DNA of 48,401 bases from Candidatus Nitrotoga sp. HW29 (GCF_924101635.2 NZ_CAKMAA020000092.1:1-48401); one strand, 5' to 3'; shown: positions 26,563 through 36,873, numbered from the stretch's first letter. The notes: a model not told the origin generated them from the letters alone. Numbers and translations: made by a program.

Positions 26563-27822
26563 CTACATCTTAAACTCGTCCAGTTTCTTGGGGATCGCCA
26601 CATTCTTAAGTCGAACGTACTGTGGCAAGCCGTCTTTGTAGGGTGGGTAATCTTCACCCTTGATCAACGGAGTGAGGTATGCACGACACTTGTCGGTGAT
26701 ACCAAAGCCATCCTTGGTGATAAAGTTGCGTGGCATCTTTTTTTCTACATTAGCCACTTTTTTGAGCGGTGTAACACCAATTTTCCATTTATAAGGCTTA
26801 TCGGCGAGCCGAACAATAGTCGGCATAACCGCATTTTCACCCTTCAACGCCAACTGCACCGCAGCCTTGCCGAGTGCATAGGCCTGTTCGACATCGGTTT
26901 TGGAAGCAATATGACGTGCAGCACGTTGCAGGTAATCCGCCACCGCCCAATGGAATTTGTAACCCAGCGCCTCCTTGACCATGTTGGCTACCACTGGCGC
27001 TACACCGCCCAGCTGGGCATGACCAAAAGCGTCCCGCAGCCCCTGATCGGAAAGAAATTTGCCGTCCGCACCTTGCACCCCTTCTGACACCACTACTGAA
27101 CAATAGCCATGCCGCTTTACCATAGCATCGACTTTGGCCAGAAATTTTTCTTTGTTGAAGGGAATTTCGGGAAACAGAATGACAATCGGTAACTCGCAAT
27201 TCGGATCCGAGGCCAAACCACCGGCAGCGGCTATCCAGCCGGCATGTCTGCCCATCACTTCCACCACGAACACCTTGGTTGAGGTCTTGGCCATGGAGGC
27301 AACGTCAAAACTGGCTTCGCGTACCGATACGGCGACATATTTTGCGACCGAGCCAAAACCGGGGCAACAGTCTGTGATGGGCAAATCATTGTCGACTGTT
27401 TTGGGTACATGGATTGCCTGAATGGGATAACCCATTTTGTCAGCCAGTTGTGAAATTTTCAGACAGGTATCAGCGGAATCACCGCCGCCGTTATAAAAAA
27501 AATAACCGATGTTATGTGCCTTGAAAACTTCGATCAGCCGCTCGTACTGCAATCTGTTTTCTTCGATACCTTTCAGCTTGAAGCGGCACGAACCGAATGC
27601 ACCGGACGGGGTGTAGCGCAGTGCCGCGATGGACTTGGCGGACTCCTTGGTCGTATCGATCAGGTCTTCAGTTAGCGCGCCAATGATGCCGTTACGGCCT
27701 GCGTAGACTTTACCGATTTTGTCCTTATGTGCACGGGCCGTTTCGATCACACCGCAAGCCGATGCGTTGATTACTGCGGTTACGCCACCGGATTGGGCAT
27801 AAAATGCGTTCTTCTTTGTCAT
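26563..27822 (-). CDS. pfp: Pyrophosphate-dependent 6-phosphofructokinase
   Basis: This 419-residue enzyme phosphorylates fructose 6-phosphate with pyrophosphate, reversibly, so it serves glycolysis and gluconeogenesis. NGGGDS lies at 111-116, and PKTVDND at 140-146 carries the lysine that marks PPi-dependent enzymes (ATP enzymes have Gly in this place). MGRHAGWIAA is the sugar-phosphate motif. The frame is open 14 codons further upstream, but the conserved start KKNAFYAQSGGVTAVIN and a GGAG eleven bases before favour the ATG at 27822. Together with hppA it forms a pyrophosphate-using module; in methanotrophs such genes are known to be linked. Confidence 0.95.
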   Translation of the reverse strand: MTKKNAFYAQSGGVTAVINASACGVIETARAHKDKIGKVYAGRNGIIGALTEDLIDTTKESAKSIAALRYTPSGAFGSCRFKLKGIEENRLQYERLIEVFKAHNIGYFFYNGGGDSADTCLKISQLADKMGYPIQAIHVPKTVDNDLPITDCCPGFGSVAKYVAVSVREASFDVASMAKTSTKVFVVEVMGRHAGWIAAAGGLASDPNCELPIVILFPEIPFNKEKFLAKVDAMVKRHGYCSVVVSEGVQGADGKFLSDQGLRDAFGHAQLGGVAPVVANMVKEALGYKFHWAVADYLQRAARHIASKTDVEQAYALGKAAVQLALKGENAVMPTIVRLADKPYKWKIGVTPLKKVANVEKKMPRNFITKDGFGITDKCRAYLTPLIKGEDYPPYKDGLPQYVRLKNVAIPKKLDEFKM

Positions 27823-28057
27823 GTGGTCGATAACTCCATATGAATTTATTGATGTTCTAACCATTGGTTGGTAATGCAGGAATTTATCTTACTCCATTTT
27901 TAATGGCTCAGATAATCAAATAATGGACCTTCATTTGGCGCAACGCCTGGTTATTCACCGGGTAATTAACCTGCCAACTCATTGATCAACATCTCAGCTT
28001 GCTTTAACGCCGTTTCAATAACCAGCAATTACATGTCTGGCGGGTAACCAAAACGCA

Positions 28058-28246
28058 GTTATGACGCGTGTGTGGCGTAAGGGCTATGCGAAGAACCATG
28101 CCGAGGCCATGAATGATATCGCGGACTATATCGCGGCCTTCTACAACAACGTCCGCCTGCATTCAAAACTGGGGAATCTGCCTCTTGCTGTCTATGAACA
28201 AAAAATGGCCGCAAAGCAATCTGGTTTAGTGTCCGAAAATACTTGA
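28058..28246 (+). pseudogene. IS3-family transposase (OrfB), C-terminal fragment
   Basis: About 60 residues remain. The segment DIADYIAAFYNNVRLHSKLGNLPLAVYE is the end of the DDE integrase core of IS3-type OrfB proteins, with the typical RLHSxLG motif. The catalytic residues further upstream are missing and the frame to the left is closed by stops, so this is a dead remnant. The gap 27823-28057 between pfp and this fragment shows no gene. The element's right end follows at 28253-28278. Confidence 0.85.
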
Positions 28247-28252
28247 CCACTA

Positions 28253-28278
28253 CAGTTGCACTTCGAATTTAATCCGCC
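28253..28278 (+). repeat. Right end of the IS3-type remnant
   Basis: The sequence cagttgcacttcga and a taatccgcc tip lie just after the transposase stop. This resembles the ends at 1-53 and 9825-9877, with a three-base deletion and substitutions. It links those solo ends to an IS3-type element. Confidence 0.6.
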
Positions 28279-28304
28279 TGTATTTTCTCTGACCAATAAA
28301 TTGA

Positions 28305-29984
28305 TTAGGTAGAACCCGCAGCTTCTACTGCAGGCGCATCCGACAGTACCACCTGATTGCGTCCGGTATGCTTGGCATTATAAAGAGCCTTGTCTGACGC
28401 CTCAATTAACTCGGTAACATCACGAAACTGAGATATGTCAGCGATTCCACAACTAAACGTAACGGTAAACTCTTTTCTATCTGATAAATAACGCAATTGA
28501 GAGAAGTCCTTACGAATAGTATCCAGCACTTGCAATGCCGTCGCTCTATCGGCATTTACCAGGATTACCGCAAATTCTTCGCCTCCATATCGTCCCACCA
28601 AGTCACTCGCGCGCAACCGCTGTTTAAGCAAACGTGCAAGGCTTTTAATTACACGATCCCCAATAGGATGACCATAGGTGTCATTAATCTGTTTGAAGTG
28701 ATCAATATCAATCATCGCAAAGGCTAAGGATGTTCCATGTCGTTTTGATCTGATAACTTCACGGTCCAATTCATCTTTTATAGCAGTGTGATTGAACAAT
28801 CCGGTCAAACTATCGCGTAGCACGAGGGAACGCAAAATAAGCGAACGTCGAATACGGCTATTCACGGAAGAAATCAGGTGTTGCGGTAGTATGGGTTTGG
28901 CAAGAAAATCGTCACCACCCAAACTCATAGCGACCAACTGCTTGTCGAGATCAATTTCTGCCGAAAGAAATACAATCGGAATGCTGACAAAAGCATCAAG
29001 TTGTCGAATGACCTTGGCTAAATCCATCCCGCTACATTTCGGCATATAAAGATCGATCAAGATCAGATCGGGAGCAAACTCAAGTAAAGTTTTAATCACG
29101 TTAAGCGGGTTGTGAACTACCATTGACACCATTCCAGCCTGTTCCAGCACTTCGCTGTAATAGGTAGAAATATCTACCGAATCATCAATAATCATGACAC
29201 GGTACGGCAACGTTGTTAAAGTCGACGTCAGGGCATCGAGTTTATCAATTAGTTTGCTGATATTTAGCGGTTTATTCAGATAGGCAATACCACCGGCGCG
29301 TGCCGCTTCAAGTCGTATCAAAAATTCATCGTTCGCAGAGATAAAAATCACAGGGAGGGGTGTTTCTCGTCCTGCCTGAATTTCTTTTACGACCTCCACC
29401 CCACCCAAACTATTATCTGGGAAAGAAATATCCGTTAGTATTACCACGTCAACAGTTTGCTGCATGGCAACTCTGAAATCCGTCAGCGTATGAAATACCG
29501 TGACTTCATAGCCAAAGTAGCCGAGTTGAACTTTCAGTTCTTCTGCCTGTTCGAGATCATCCTCCAATAAAAAAATACGACGAGGACTAAGCGCATCGTA
29601 GTTGGGTGGCGCAATTGCGATTGAATCAGCCTGGTTATTAAACAAAGCCTCCCGGTAAATAGCGACTTGACGTAACTCACTCATCAATTTTTGTATATGC
29701 TGACGCTGGTCTTCGCTCAATACTGTTTCTGTCTGAACAATCTGCCTTAAATGCTCTTCCAGATTGCGTGCTACATCACTGAGTAAAGCAAAGCCGAAGG
29801 TTTTTCCTGATCCGGTCAAACTATGCACCATGCGATGCAAGGTTTGAAATCCCTCTGCATCCCAATTATCCTGAGGTAATTGCGCCCACATCTGCTCGAT
29901 ATGTTTGAGCTTTTCAGGCAATTGCGCGGCATAGACGTCGCATAGGCGTTCTAACTTTGCTTGTAGCATGCTCGGATTAGTCAT
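28305..29984 (-). CDS. Hpt-REC-REC-GGDEF response regulator (diguanylate cyclase)
   Basis: This 559-residue cytoplasmic protein has an N-terminal histidine phosphotransfer domain with His54 in MVHSLTGSG. It is followed by a receiver with Asp185 (VVILTDISFPD), a second receiver with Asp311 (LILIDLYMP), and a GGDEF domain (about 385-548) with GGEEF at 467-471. The latter is a catalytically allowed variant. An inhibitory-site RxxD (Arg458-Asp461) lies just before it. It should make cyclic di-GMP under phosphorelay control. An Hpt and two receivers in one polypeptide suggest that it can pass phosphate internally. Its start overlaps the stop of the stand-alone receiver gene by eight bases. The likely input is the hybrid kinase two genes upstream. 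Confidence 0.93.
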   Translation of the reverse strand: MTNPSMLQAKLERLCDVYAAQLPEKLKHIEQMWAQLPQDNWDAEGFQTLHRMVHSLTGSGKTFGFALLSDVARNLEEHLRQIVQTETVLSEDQRQHIQKLMSELRQVAIYREALFNNQADSIAIAPPNYDALSPRRIFLLEDDLEQAEELKVQLGYFGYEVTVFHTLTDFRVAMQQTVDVVILTDISFPDNSLGGVEVVKEIQAGRETPLPVIFISANDEFLIRLEAARAGGIAYLNKPLNISKLIDKLDALTSTLTTLPYRVMIIDDSVDISTYYSEVLEQAGMVSMVVHNPLNVIKTLLEFAPDLILIDLYMPKCSGMDLAKVIRQLDAFVSIPIVFLSAEIDLDKQLVAMSLGGDDFLAKPILPQHLISSVNSRIRRSLILRSLVLRDSLTGLFNHTAIKDELDREVIRSKRHGTSLAFAMIDIDHFKQINDTYGHPIGDRVIKSLARLLKQRLRASDLVGRYGGEEFAVILVNADRATALQVLDTIRKDFSQLRYLSDRKEFTVTFSCGIADISQFRDVTELIEASDKALYNAKHTGRNQVVLSDAPAVEAAGST

Positions 29985-30366
29985 GATAGCGCTCCCATAT
30001 CTCCTGCACCCTGCTTGCCAGCTTCATCGGATTGAAAGGCTTGGGAATGACATCGATTACCCCAAGCTCCTTGTAGCCTGCAACCTCACCGGGTTGAACC
30101 TTGGCAGTCATAAAAATTACCGGTGTGCGGGCAAATTGGGGCAGGGCACGCAATATTTTGAGCGTACTTGGCCCATTCATACCCGGCATCATTACATCCA
30201 GCAAAAATAGCTGGGGTTGAAACCCTGGTGCCAGTTGCAAAGCCTCATCACCCGAACTGCATATCGCCACGGTATATCCACCCAGCGCTTCCAAGGCGAG
30301 CCGCGCCACCATCTGGATATCCGGCTCATCTTCCACGTACAAAATACGCACCAACTTGTCTACCAT
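29977..30366 (-). CDS. Single-domain response regulator
   Basis: This 129-residue protein is a bare receiver: acidic pair in YVEDEPD (11-17), phospho-acceptor Asp57 in LFLLDVMMPGMNG, Thr in VIFMTAK and the Lys in VIPKPF. It lacks any output domain, so it would act as a shuttle or interact with another protein. It sits between the hybrid kinase and the Hpt-REC-REC-GGDEF protein, overlapping the latter by eight bases. Its start overlaps the stop of the decayed receiver just upstream by one base. Confidence 0.93.
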   Translation of the reverse strand: MVDKLVRILYVEDEPDIQMVARLALEALGGYTVAICSSGDEALQLAPGFQPQLFLLDVMMPGMNGPSTLKILRALPQFARTPVIFMTAKVQPGEVAGYKELGVIDVIPKPFNPMKLASRVQEIWERYHD

Positions 30367-30566
30367 TACGATCTCTTTTTCTTAAGACATGTCGCTATCT
30401 TGTCCAAGACGCTGGCAGGATTAAGTGGCTTGATCATAAAATCAGTCGCTTCTTTTTTTATCACCGCAGATACTTTATCCATATTTACTCTGGTCGTTGG
30501 ATACGTCGTTCATAACTATTGCCATTATTTCGCCACTATTACCGGAATTTTCCTAATTTCACCATG
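30366..30566 (-). pseudogene. Decayed receiver domain
   Basis: Three frames in turn match a receiver C-terminal half: GEIRKIPVIVAK right after the kinase stop, then AIVMNDVSNDQSKYG, then KKEATDFMIKPLNPASVLDKIATCL with the conserved KP pair, ending at the TAA beside the next gene. At least two frameshifts and the loss of the N-terminal half (no phospho-acceptor) make it a pseudogene. A 37-residue open frame starting with MDKVSAV could still be translated. Confidence 0.6.
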
Positions 30567-33476
30567 CTATTCAATCCCGATCAATCGTTTTATGGTTACC
30601 AGCAATTGCGCATCGCTGGTACGCGATTTCACCATCAGGGAAGCCACGTTTTGTATTTTTTCCCGCTCAACCTCCCGGGCTGAAAATACCATCACCGGAA
30701 TCGGTGGCGTTGCACCATTCAATAGGGGTAGAAGCTCCTGGCCTGAACCGTCGGGTAAGGTGAGATCGAGGATTACCAGGTCGTAACGGCACTGCTTAAG
30801 CAAGTGCTTCGCCTCGGCAAGTATGCCCGCATGGTCAAGATCCGCCATATCGCCTATGAGACCATGCATCACTTTAAACATATCAGGATCGTCTTCGACA
30901 TGCAGTACTCGAGGACGGATGCCGGAAAACCGCCCCACTGCGCGTCTTATCGCTAACACCATCTGCTCTTTGTCGATCGGCTTGGGGATCCAGTCGATTA
31001 TACTGTACGCTTCGCCATCCAATTCCAGACTACCCGCCACCGCCCTGGCCGAAACGACTACGATCGGTAATTTGGCGGTTTTTTCCTCCATGCGCAACTC
31101 ACGGATAAACGCGATACCGTCCTGGCCAGGCAGCGACAAATCAAGCGTCATGGCTGCATAATAACTCTGTGACAGCATGAGCTTTGCCTGTCCGGTATCG
31201 TAGGCGACATCAGCCACGAATCCATCTTGTTCCAGCATAAAGTGTAGCAACGCGGCGATGAGGCGATCGTCCTCGCAAATGAGGATTCGTTTGCTTTTTT
31301 CTCCAGCCTTGCCCGAAGAAAAATCAGCTATCTCTGCCTGTATCGGAAATTCGACAAAAAAAGTGGTCAACACATTGGGTTCTGAACTGAAACCAATCAT
31401 TCCCCCCATCTTCTCGACAATCGCCCGAGTGATGGAAAGCCCCAAGCCCGTTCCCCCTTTCTTGCGGGTGTCCGATGAATCACTTTGGGCAAATTTCTGA
31501 AAAATCTGACTACGGAATGGCTCAGCAATTCCGCTGCCATGATCTTTCACCGTTACACGAACCCGGTTGTTATTGACAATAACAGCAATTATCACCTTGT
31601 CACCTGCAAACGAAAATTTGGCGGCATTGGAGAGCAAATTGGCCAGAACCTGCATCAAGCGGTTCGCATCCACGTTCACCATAATGCCCGGCACATCGTT
31701 TTCCAGTTCGTAACTCACATTGAACTGCCCCCCGTAGGCGCAGTTTGCTTCCAGCGCCTGATGTAGAAGAGGCATCAATTCAACCGGTTCGCAGTGAATA
31801 TCCATCTTGCCAGCCTCGATTTTTTCCATATCGAGAATGTCATTGACCAACAGGATCAAGCGTTCGCTATTCTTGTGCGCAATGTCCACCAGCATCTTGG
31901 CTTGCAGTGGCAGCTCTCCCGCCATCCCGCTGGTGACAAGCCCGAGCGCACCGCGGATGGAGGTAAGCGGCGTGCGCAGCTCATGACTGACGGTAGAAAT
32001 AAATTCGCTTTTCATGCATTCGATATTTTTACGCTCGGTGATGTTCTGGATAATCGCGACAAATACGGGTGGATATTCCTTAGCGGGTAAATGTAAACGG
32101 ACCTCTATGGGGTAAATACTCTTATCTTTCCGTTGATGCTCGGCCTCATAAATCACAACATCCTGCTTTCCAAGCCGCAGAAGGCTGATACGCTGCTCAA
32201 ATAGGTTATGCGTAAGATTGGGTTCGAGGTCTAACACGGTCAACCCCTTAAGTTCATCCATGGTGTAACCCAAGTTGCGCTGTGCTTCGGCGTTGACCAT
32301 GGTGAAATGCAATGTTTGCGCATCGAACACATAAATTTCGTTCGATGATTCGTCAAGAACACGTCCCAAGCGGGTCAATTCATGCTTGGCTTGCTTGCGT
32401 GAAGTGATATCGCGCGAAAGACAAATGAACCGTGGTTCCTGACCAGGCTCGGTAGGCATACGGGAAATAGACAGTTCGAACCACAGCCTGCCTTGCGGAA
32501 GTATAAGTTCGAATTGTTTGCCTTGCGAACGACCTTTTTCATTAGCCTCTAGCAATGCAGACATTCCAATCGCCGCTGCATCGGCCGGGAGAACTTCAAA
32601 TATTGTTTTACCAAGCAACTCCTCCTGGGGAGCCGCTAACAATTCAACACGCGGAGAATGATAAGAATAATAACGTCCGTCCAATCCTACCTCAAAGAGC
32701 AAGTCGGGGATCGCATCGAGCGTAGCTTGCAGCTGATTTCGTGTCGCGAGAATTTCGCGCTCATAATTTTTACGATCTGTGATTTCCCTGGCGTCACCTG
32801 CGATACGAATAATGACGCGAACAAGTAGAAACCCAACCCATAAAACGAACCCTAAACCAATGATCGCCGTAGCGATTAAAATACTGCGAATCGTTTCGTA
32901 GTGATTACGTACCTCGTCATATTCCTGCTTTGCCACGATCAATTGCAGCTTGCCGAGTGTCTTGATACCCTTTCCAACCGGCTGATAAAAGCGCTGGATA
33001 TCTTCCACGACGATTTGATTTGCTCTCTTAATGTCATTGGCCCGCAATGCGACTATCACCGGTTTCAGACCTTGTGTAACTAATTTGTTATGGTCATCGA
33101 CAAATTTTGCCGCCAGTACCTCTTCCTTGGACGTGAGGTAACTGGTCATATAAGCTTTCCATATTTTTTTGATTTCCGCGATATTTTTTTCGATTTTTAC
33201 GGTATTAAGCCTAATCACATCAGGCGTTGGCGTCACCAAACTACTCGCTATAACGAGGCGATTTTCCAATATCAACGATTCAATATCCGTTATCTGATCA
33301 AGCGCAAGGAGGCGGTCATCATAAATATTTTTCAGGCTATCTTTAGCACTGTTCATTTCACACAGAATAATCGATCCAATTCCCAGCAAGATTGCTCCCA
33401 TCAAGCAAAAATAGAAGATCAAGCGTGATTGAATGGTCAAATTTCTTATCATATTTTTCACATGGGTAAGCGACAT
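30567..33476 (-). CDS. Hybrid sensor histidine kinase (4HB-PAS-PAS-HisKA-HATPase-REC-REC)
   Basis: This is a 969-residue inner-membrane sensor. TM1 is at about 19-39 and TM2 at about 198-220; between them is a helical periplasmic four-helix-bundle domain like that of chemoreceptors. Two PAS domains (about 245-360, 370-482) precede the HisKA box with His498 in STVSHELRTPL. The ATPase domain has NLLSNAAKFS, DHGSGI and GGTGLGLSI. Two receivers follow, with Asp779 (MTLDLSLPGQDG) and Asp904 (VILDLTLPDGSG). It has all residues for autophosphorylation and internal transfer. The signal is unknown. Downstream receivers and an Hpt domain in the same direction make them its probable partners. Confidence 0.95.
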   Translation of the reverse strand: MSLTHVKNMIRNLTIQSRLIFYFCLMGAILLGIGSIILCEMNSAKDSLKNIYDDRLLALDQITDIESLILENRLVIASSLVTPTPDVIRLNTVKIEKNIAEIKKIWKAYMTSYLTSKEEVLAAKFVDDHNKLVTQGLKPVIVALRANDIKRANQIVVEDIQRFYQPVGKGIKTLGKLQLIVAKQEYDEVRNHYETIRSILIATAIIGLGFVLWVGFLLVRVIIRIAGDAREITDRKNYEREILATRNQLQATLDAIPDLLFEVGLDGRYYSYHSPRVELLAAPQEELLGKTIFEVLPADAAAIGMSALLEANEKGRSQGKQFELILPQGRLWFELSISRMPTEPGQEPRFICLSRDITSRKQAKHELTRLGRVLDESSNEIYVFDAQTLHFTMVNAEAQRNLGYTMDELKGLTVLDLEPNLTHNLFEQRISLLRLGKQDVVIYEAEHQRKDKSIYPIEVRLHLPAKEYPPVFVAIIQNITERKNIECMKSEFISTVSHELRTPLTSIRGALGLVTSGMAGELPLQAKMLVDIAHKNSERLILLVNDILDMEKIEAGKMDIHCEPVELMPLLHQALEANCAYGGQFNVSYELENDVPGIMVNVDANRLMQVLANLLSNAAKFSFAGDKVIIAVIVNNNRVRVTVKDHGSGIAEPFRSQIFQKFAQSDSSDTRKKGGTGLGLSITRAIVEKMGGMIGFSSEPNVLTTFFVEFPIQAEIADFSSGKAGEKSKRILICEDDRLIAALLHFMLEQDGFVADVAYDTGQAKLMLSQSYYAAMTLDLSLPGQDGIAFIRELRMEEKTAKLPIVVVSARAVAGSLELDGEAYSIIDWIPKPIDKEQMVLAIRRAVGRFSGIRPRVLHVEDDPDMFKVMHGLIGDMADLDHAGILAEAKHLLKQCRYDLVILDLTLPDGSGQELLPLLNGATPPIPVMVFSAREVEREKIQNVASLMVKSRTSDAQLLVTIKRLIGIE

Positions 33477-33750
33477 TATCTGGATTGCTACGGACTAAGA
33501 CTGTTGTACCTGGCTGGCCTGAAGGATTTGTTCATATGGAGAAAGCGCGCTCGCCTTGACTACCGGTCACCGACTGCATTCACGCTGCAATGTTATTAAA
33601 ATAACTCGCTGCTTATGATAACCAGTTGGACTCCACTCTACCAACCGGCTTCACGACGATATATAGTTTGGTTCAATAATTATGAGCTAACCTCAAATAT
33701 CTACCCGTTCTGCTCGTTATGACAAGAATCTACTGATCAATTATTTGGTT

Positions 33751-36700
33751 TTAATTCGCAATAAGCGAACTACTGGTTTGCAATAAAGTGGCGATTTCCT
33801 GTGCCTCCAACGGACGGTTAAAGTAGTAACCTTGACCTTCGTCGCAATCTTGGGCCAGAAGCAATTCGTACTGCTCTTGTGTTTCTATGCCCTCTGCAAT
33901 AATGCGTTTCTTGAGACTTTTACCCATGCTTATCACGGCACTGACAATAGCAGCATCGTCCGGGTTGCTGCACATCTGGTTCACGAACGACTGGTCGACC
34001 TTCAGGGTACCGATCGGAAATTGCCTTAAGTAACTCAGGCTGGAATAGCCGGTACCGAAATCATCGATTGAAAGCCTTACGCCCAAATCTGCAAGCGTAT
34101 GAAGCATAGCATCAATAGGCCCGGCGTCCTGCATGAGAACGCTTTCGGTTAATTCCAATTCCAGATAGCACGGCTCCAAGCACGTTTCTTTGAGCACCGT
34201 GCGAATATTATCCAGAAAATCCTTGGTCCGGAATTCGAGCGCGGAGGTGTTAACCGCAACAATAACAGGCGGTAGGCCAGCCCGCTGCCAAGACTGGGCT
34301 TGGAGACAAGCCTCACGCAAAACCCAGCGGCCCATTGGCAAAATTAGACCACAGTCTTCGGCGATGGCCATAAATTGATTGGGTGTCAGCTGCCCTCGTT
34401 CCGGATGCTGCCAGCGGATAAGCGCCTCGACACCAATAATTGCACCATTTTTAAGATTTATTTTGGGCTGGTAATGCAACACAAATTCTTGCCGTTCAAG
34501 TGCGTGACGCAAGCCGGTTTCAATGGATTGCCACTGGACAGCGTGATCATTCATATCCTGTTTAAAAAACTTGTAATTATTACGACCGTTTTCCTTGGCA
34601 AAATACATCGCGATATCCGCGTTCTTGATGAGGGTTTCTCCATCCTTCCCATCATCAGGATAAATACTGATCCCAATACTTCCGCTGATATGAAGATAGT
34701 GTTGATCAATGTAGTGTGGTAGCGCGAGCGCCGTCAGTATCTTTTGAGCACAGATAGCGGCATCTTCCGGATGCGTTATAGAGGGTAGGAGTAGCACAAA
34801 TTCATCGCCACCTTGACGACTAATGGTATCCGAATGACGCACACAACCTAACAAACATTGCGCAACCGATCGCAGCAGTTTGTCACCAACCGCATGTCCT
34901 AACGAGTCATTGATGTGCTTAAATTGATCGAGATCCACAAACATCACTACAATTTGCCTGCCTTGACGATAGGCCAACTCAATCACTTGGTTAAGCCGGT
35001 ACTGGAACAACATGCGGTTCGGCAAATCAGTGAGCGCATCGTGATGAGCCAAATGATCTAGCCGAACTTTAGCTGCCTCAACTGCCTCTTTTGCCAGCAC
35101 ACGCTCATGGATAATATTACCTGACGGCACAATGTAGGCCATCCGGCCATCAACATCGTGTACGGGATTAAGCGAAAAATCGATCCAAACGAGCGTATCT
35201 CCTGCTACACGTACTTGGACGTCGTAGCGGGAAGGTTCGCCGTCTGCGGCCCGGGCCATAGCTGCGCGCAGCTGTTCTCTCGCCGGTTCGGAATAAGACC
35301 ACCAAAAGGTTTGATCAAACGATTTGCCAATGACATCTTCGGCACGCAATCCAGCAGCAATGAGCCCGGAACGGTTCACTTAAATTAATATACCATTCGG
35401 AGTCATCAGCCCAAGGAATGAGTTGGAGCCGAGCCCATCGATCACTTTGCGCAGTCTCTGCTCGCTGTTGCGTACCGCTGCTTCTGCCTCTTTGCGTGCA
35501 GTCATGTCGAGCACGAAGCAAATACCTTCGTCCGGACGATCCTCGAAAATGGCTGCTCCGAGCAAAACAGGCACTCGCGAACCGTCTTTGCGGATATATT
35601 CCTTTTCGAACGGAGTACAAACGCCAGTCGCGGCGATTTCTTCAAGACCGTACCGATCCAGATGCGCGTATTCGGAGGGCGTCATTTCCGTCCAGGCAAG
35701 GCGGCCGGCCCCCAGATCCTCACGGGTGTAGTTCACGATACGGAGAAACGCATCGTTGGCTTCGAAGATTAAGCCCTTCATATTCCAAAACAGTACGCCC
35801 TGCACATTGGAATCCATAAGCCGACGCATGCGTACCTGCTCTCGTGCCACTTTTTCCGCTGCATTTCTGCGCTCAATCGTAGTCCAACAGCGTTCAACGA
35901 TATCCTGTACGAGGGTGATCTCGCTCGGCTTCCATGCGCGCGGCGTCGTTTGATGCACGATCATCATGGCGCGAAGGCTGCCGTCCTTTACGAGCGGACA
36001 AATAATCATCGCTTTGATACCGATGGTGTTGAGCATTTCCACTCCATCGCCCGGCAAAAGCTCAGCTTCCACATCACGAATAATCAAAGGTTGCCCGTTG
36101 GAGAGCATAGCCACGGCCCGCGCGCCTAAAAGTGAAAGTTGATAACTACCCACCGTGCTCGCGCAGCCATCGGTATAATCGTGCAAGATCGTGAATTGCT
36201 CACCATTTTGCTCCACATCCGCGTAGGCACAACGAGAAACGCGTAAATGTTCACCTAACCTCAACGCCATCACGGCCATAATTTGCGACGAATTGATCAG
36301 CGTACGCGTCGCTTCGATCAAATTTTTGATAAATAAAATATATTTCTCGCTTTCGCGAAGAGTTTGCTCCGTCCGTTTATACGGGGTGTTATCGGTACCG
36401 ATAAACAAATAGCCGATAATAGTGTCTTGATCATTACGTAGCGCCGTGACCGACACAATGGCCGGAAAATGGCTGCCATCCTTGCGAATGTGGGTCAGTT
36501 CGTAAATATCCTCGATACCATGCGAAGCCTTAACCACCAATGCTTCGAAACCCGGCGTGATCGGGATGCCAAGTTCGGCGCTTAAAGCCTTGGCACGCGC
36601 GATTACTTCCTGCGTATCAGAAATGTCGGCCAGAATGATCTTGTTCATGACGTCGGCGGACGTATAGCCCAGCATGCGTTCCGCACCGACATTGAAGATT

Positions 36701-36873
36701 TGAATGATGCCCTTGGCATCAGTAACAATACTCGAGAAATTGGTGCTATTAAAAACCGCGCTCTGTAGAACACCTTTTTTTAGCAAAGCTTCCTGGCGCC
36801 GAGCTTTAATCACACCTCTCCAAGTACACATGGTGCGATTTAAAATCGCAAGATCACGAATTTTTTCTGTCAA
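33751..36873 (-). pseudogene. PAS-GAF-PAS-PAS-GGDEF-EAL c-di-GMP protein interrupted by one in-frame stop
   Basis: Two open frames (36873-35380, 497 residues; 35379-33751, 542 residues) abut in the same frame with only TAA at 35382-35380 between them. The first ends ...GLMTPNGILI inside a PAS domain; the second continues it with VNRSGLIAAGLRAEDVIGKSF. Together they make about 1040 codons: PAS (about 35-165), GAF (180-335), PAS (345-465), a split PAS, GGDEF and EAL. In the second part GGDEF is intact (190-194, with RHSD inhibitory site at 181-184). EAL is complete (EALIRW, ELTES, DDFGTGYSSL, AEGIET). The start is TTG at 36873 with AGAGG upstream. The GTG right after the stop could restart translation. 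If expressed, it would make or degrade cyclic di-GMP. Confidence 0.85.
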
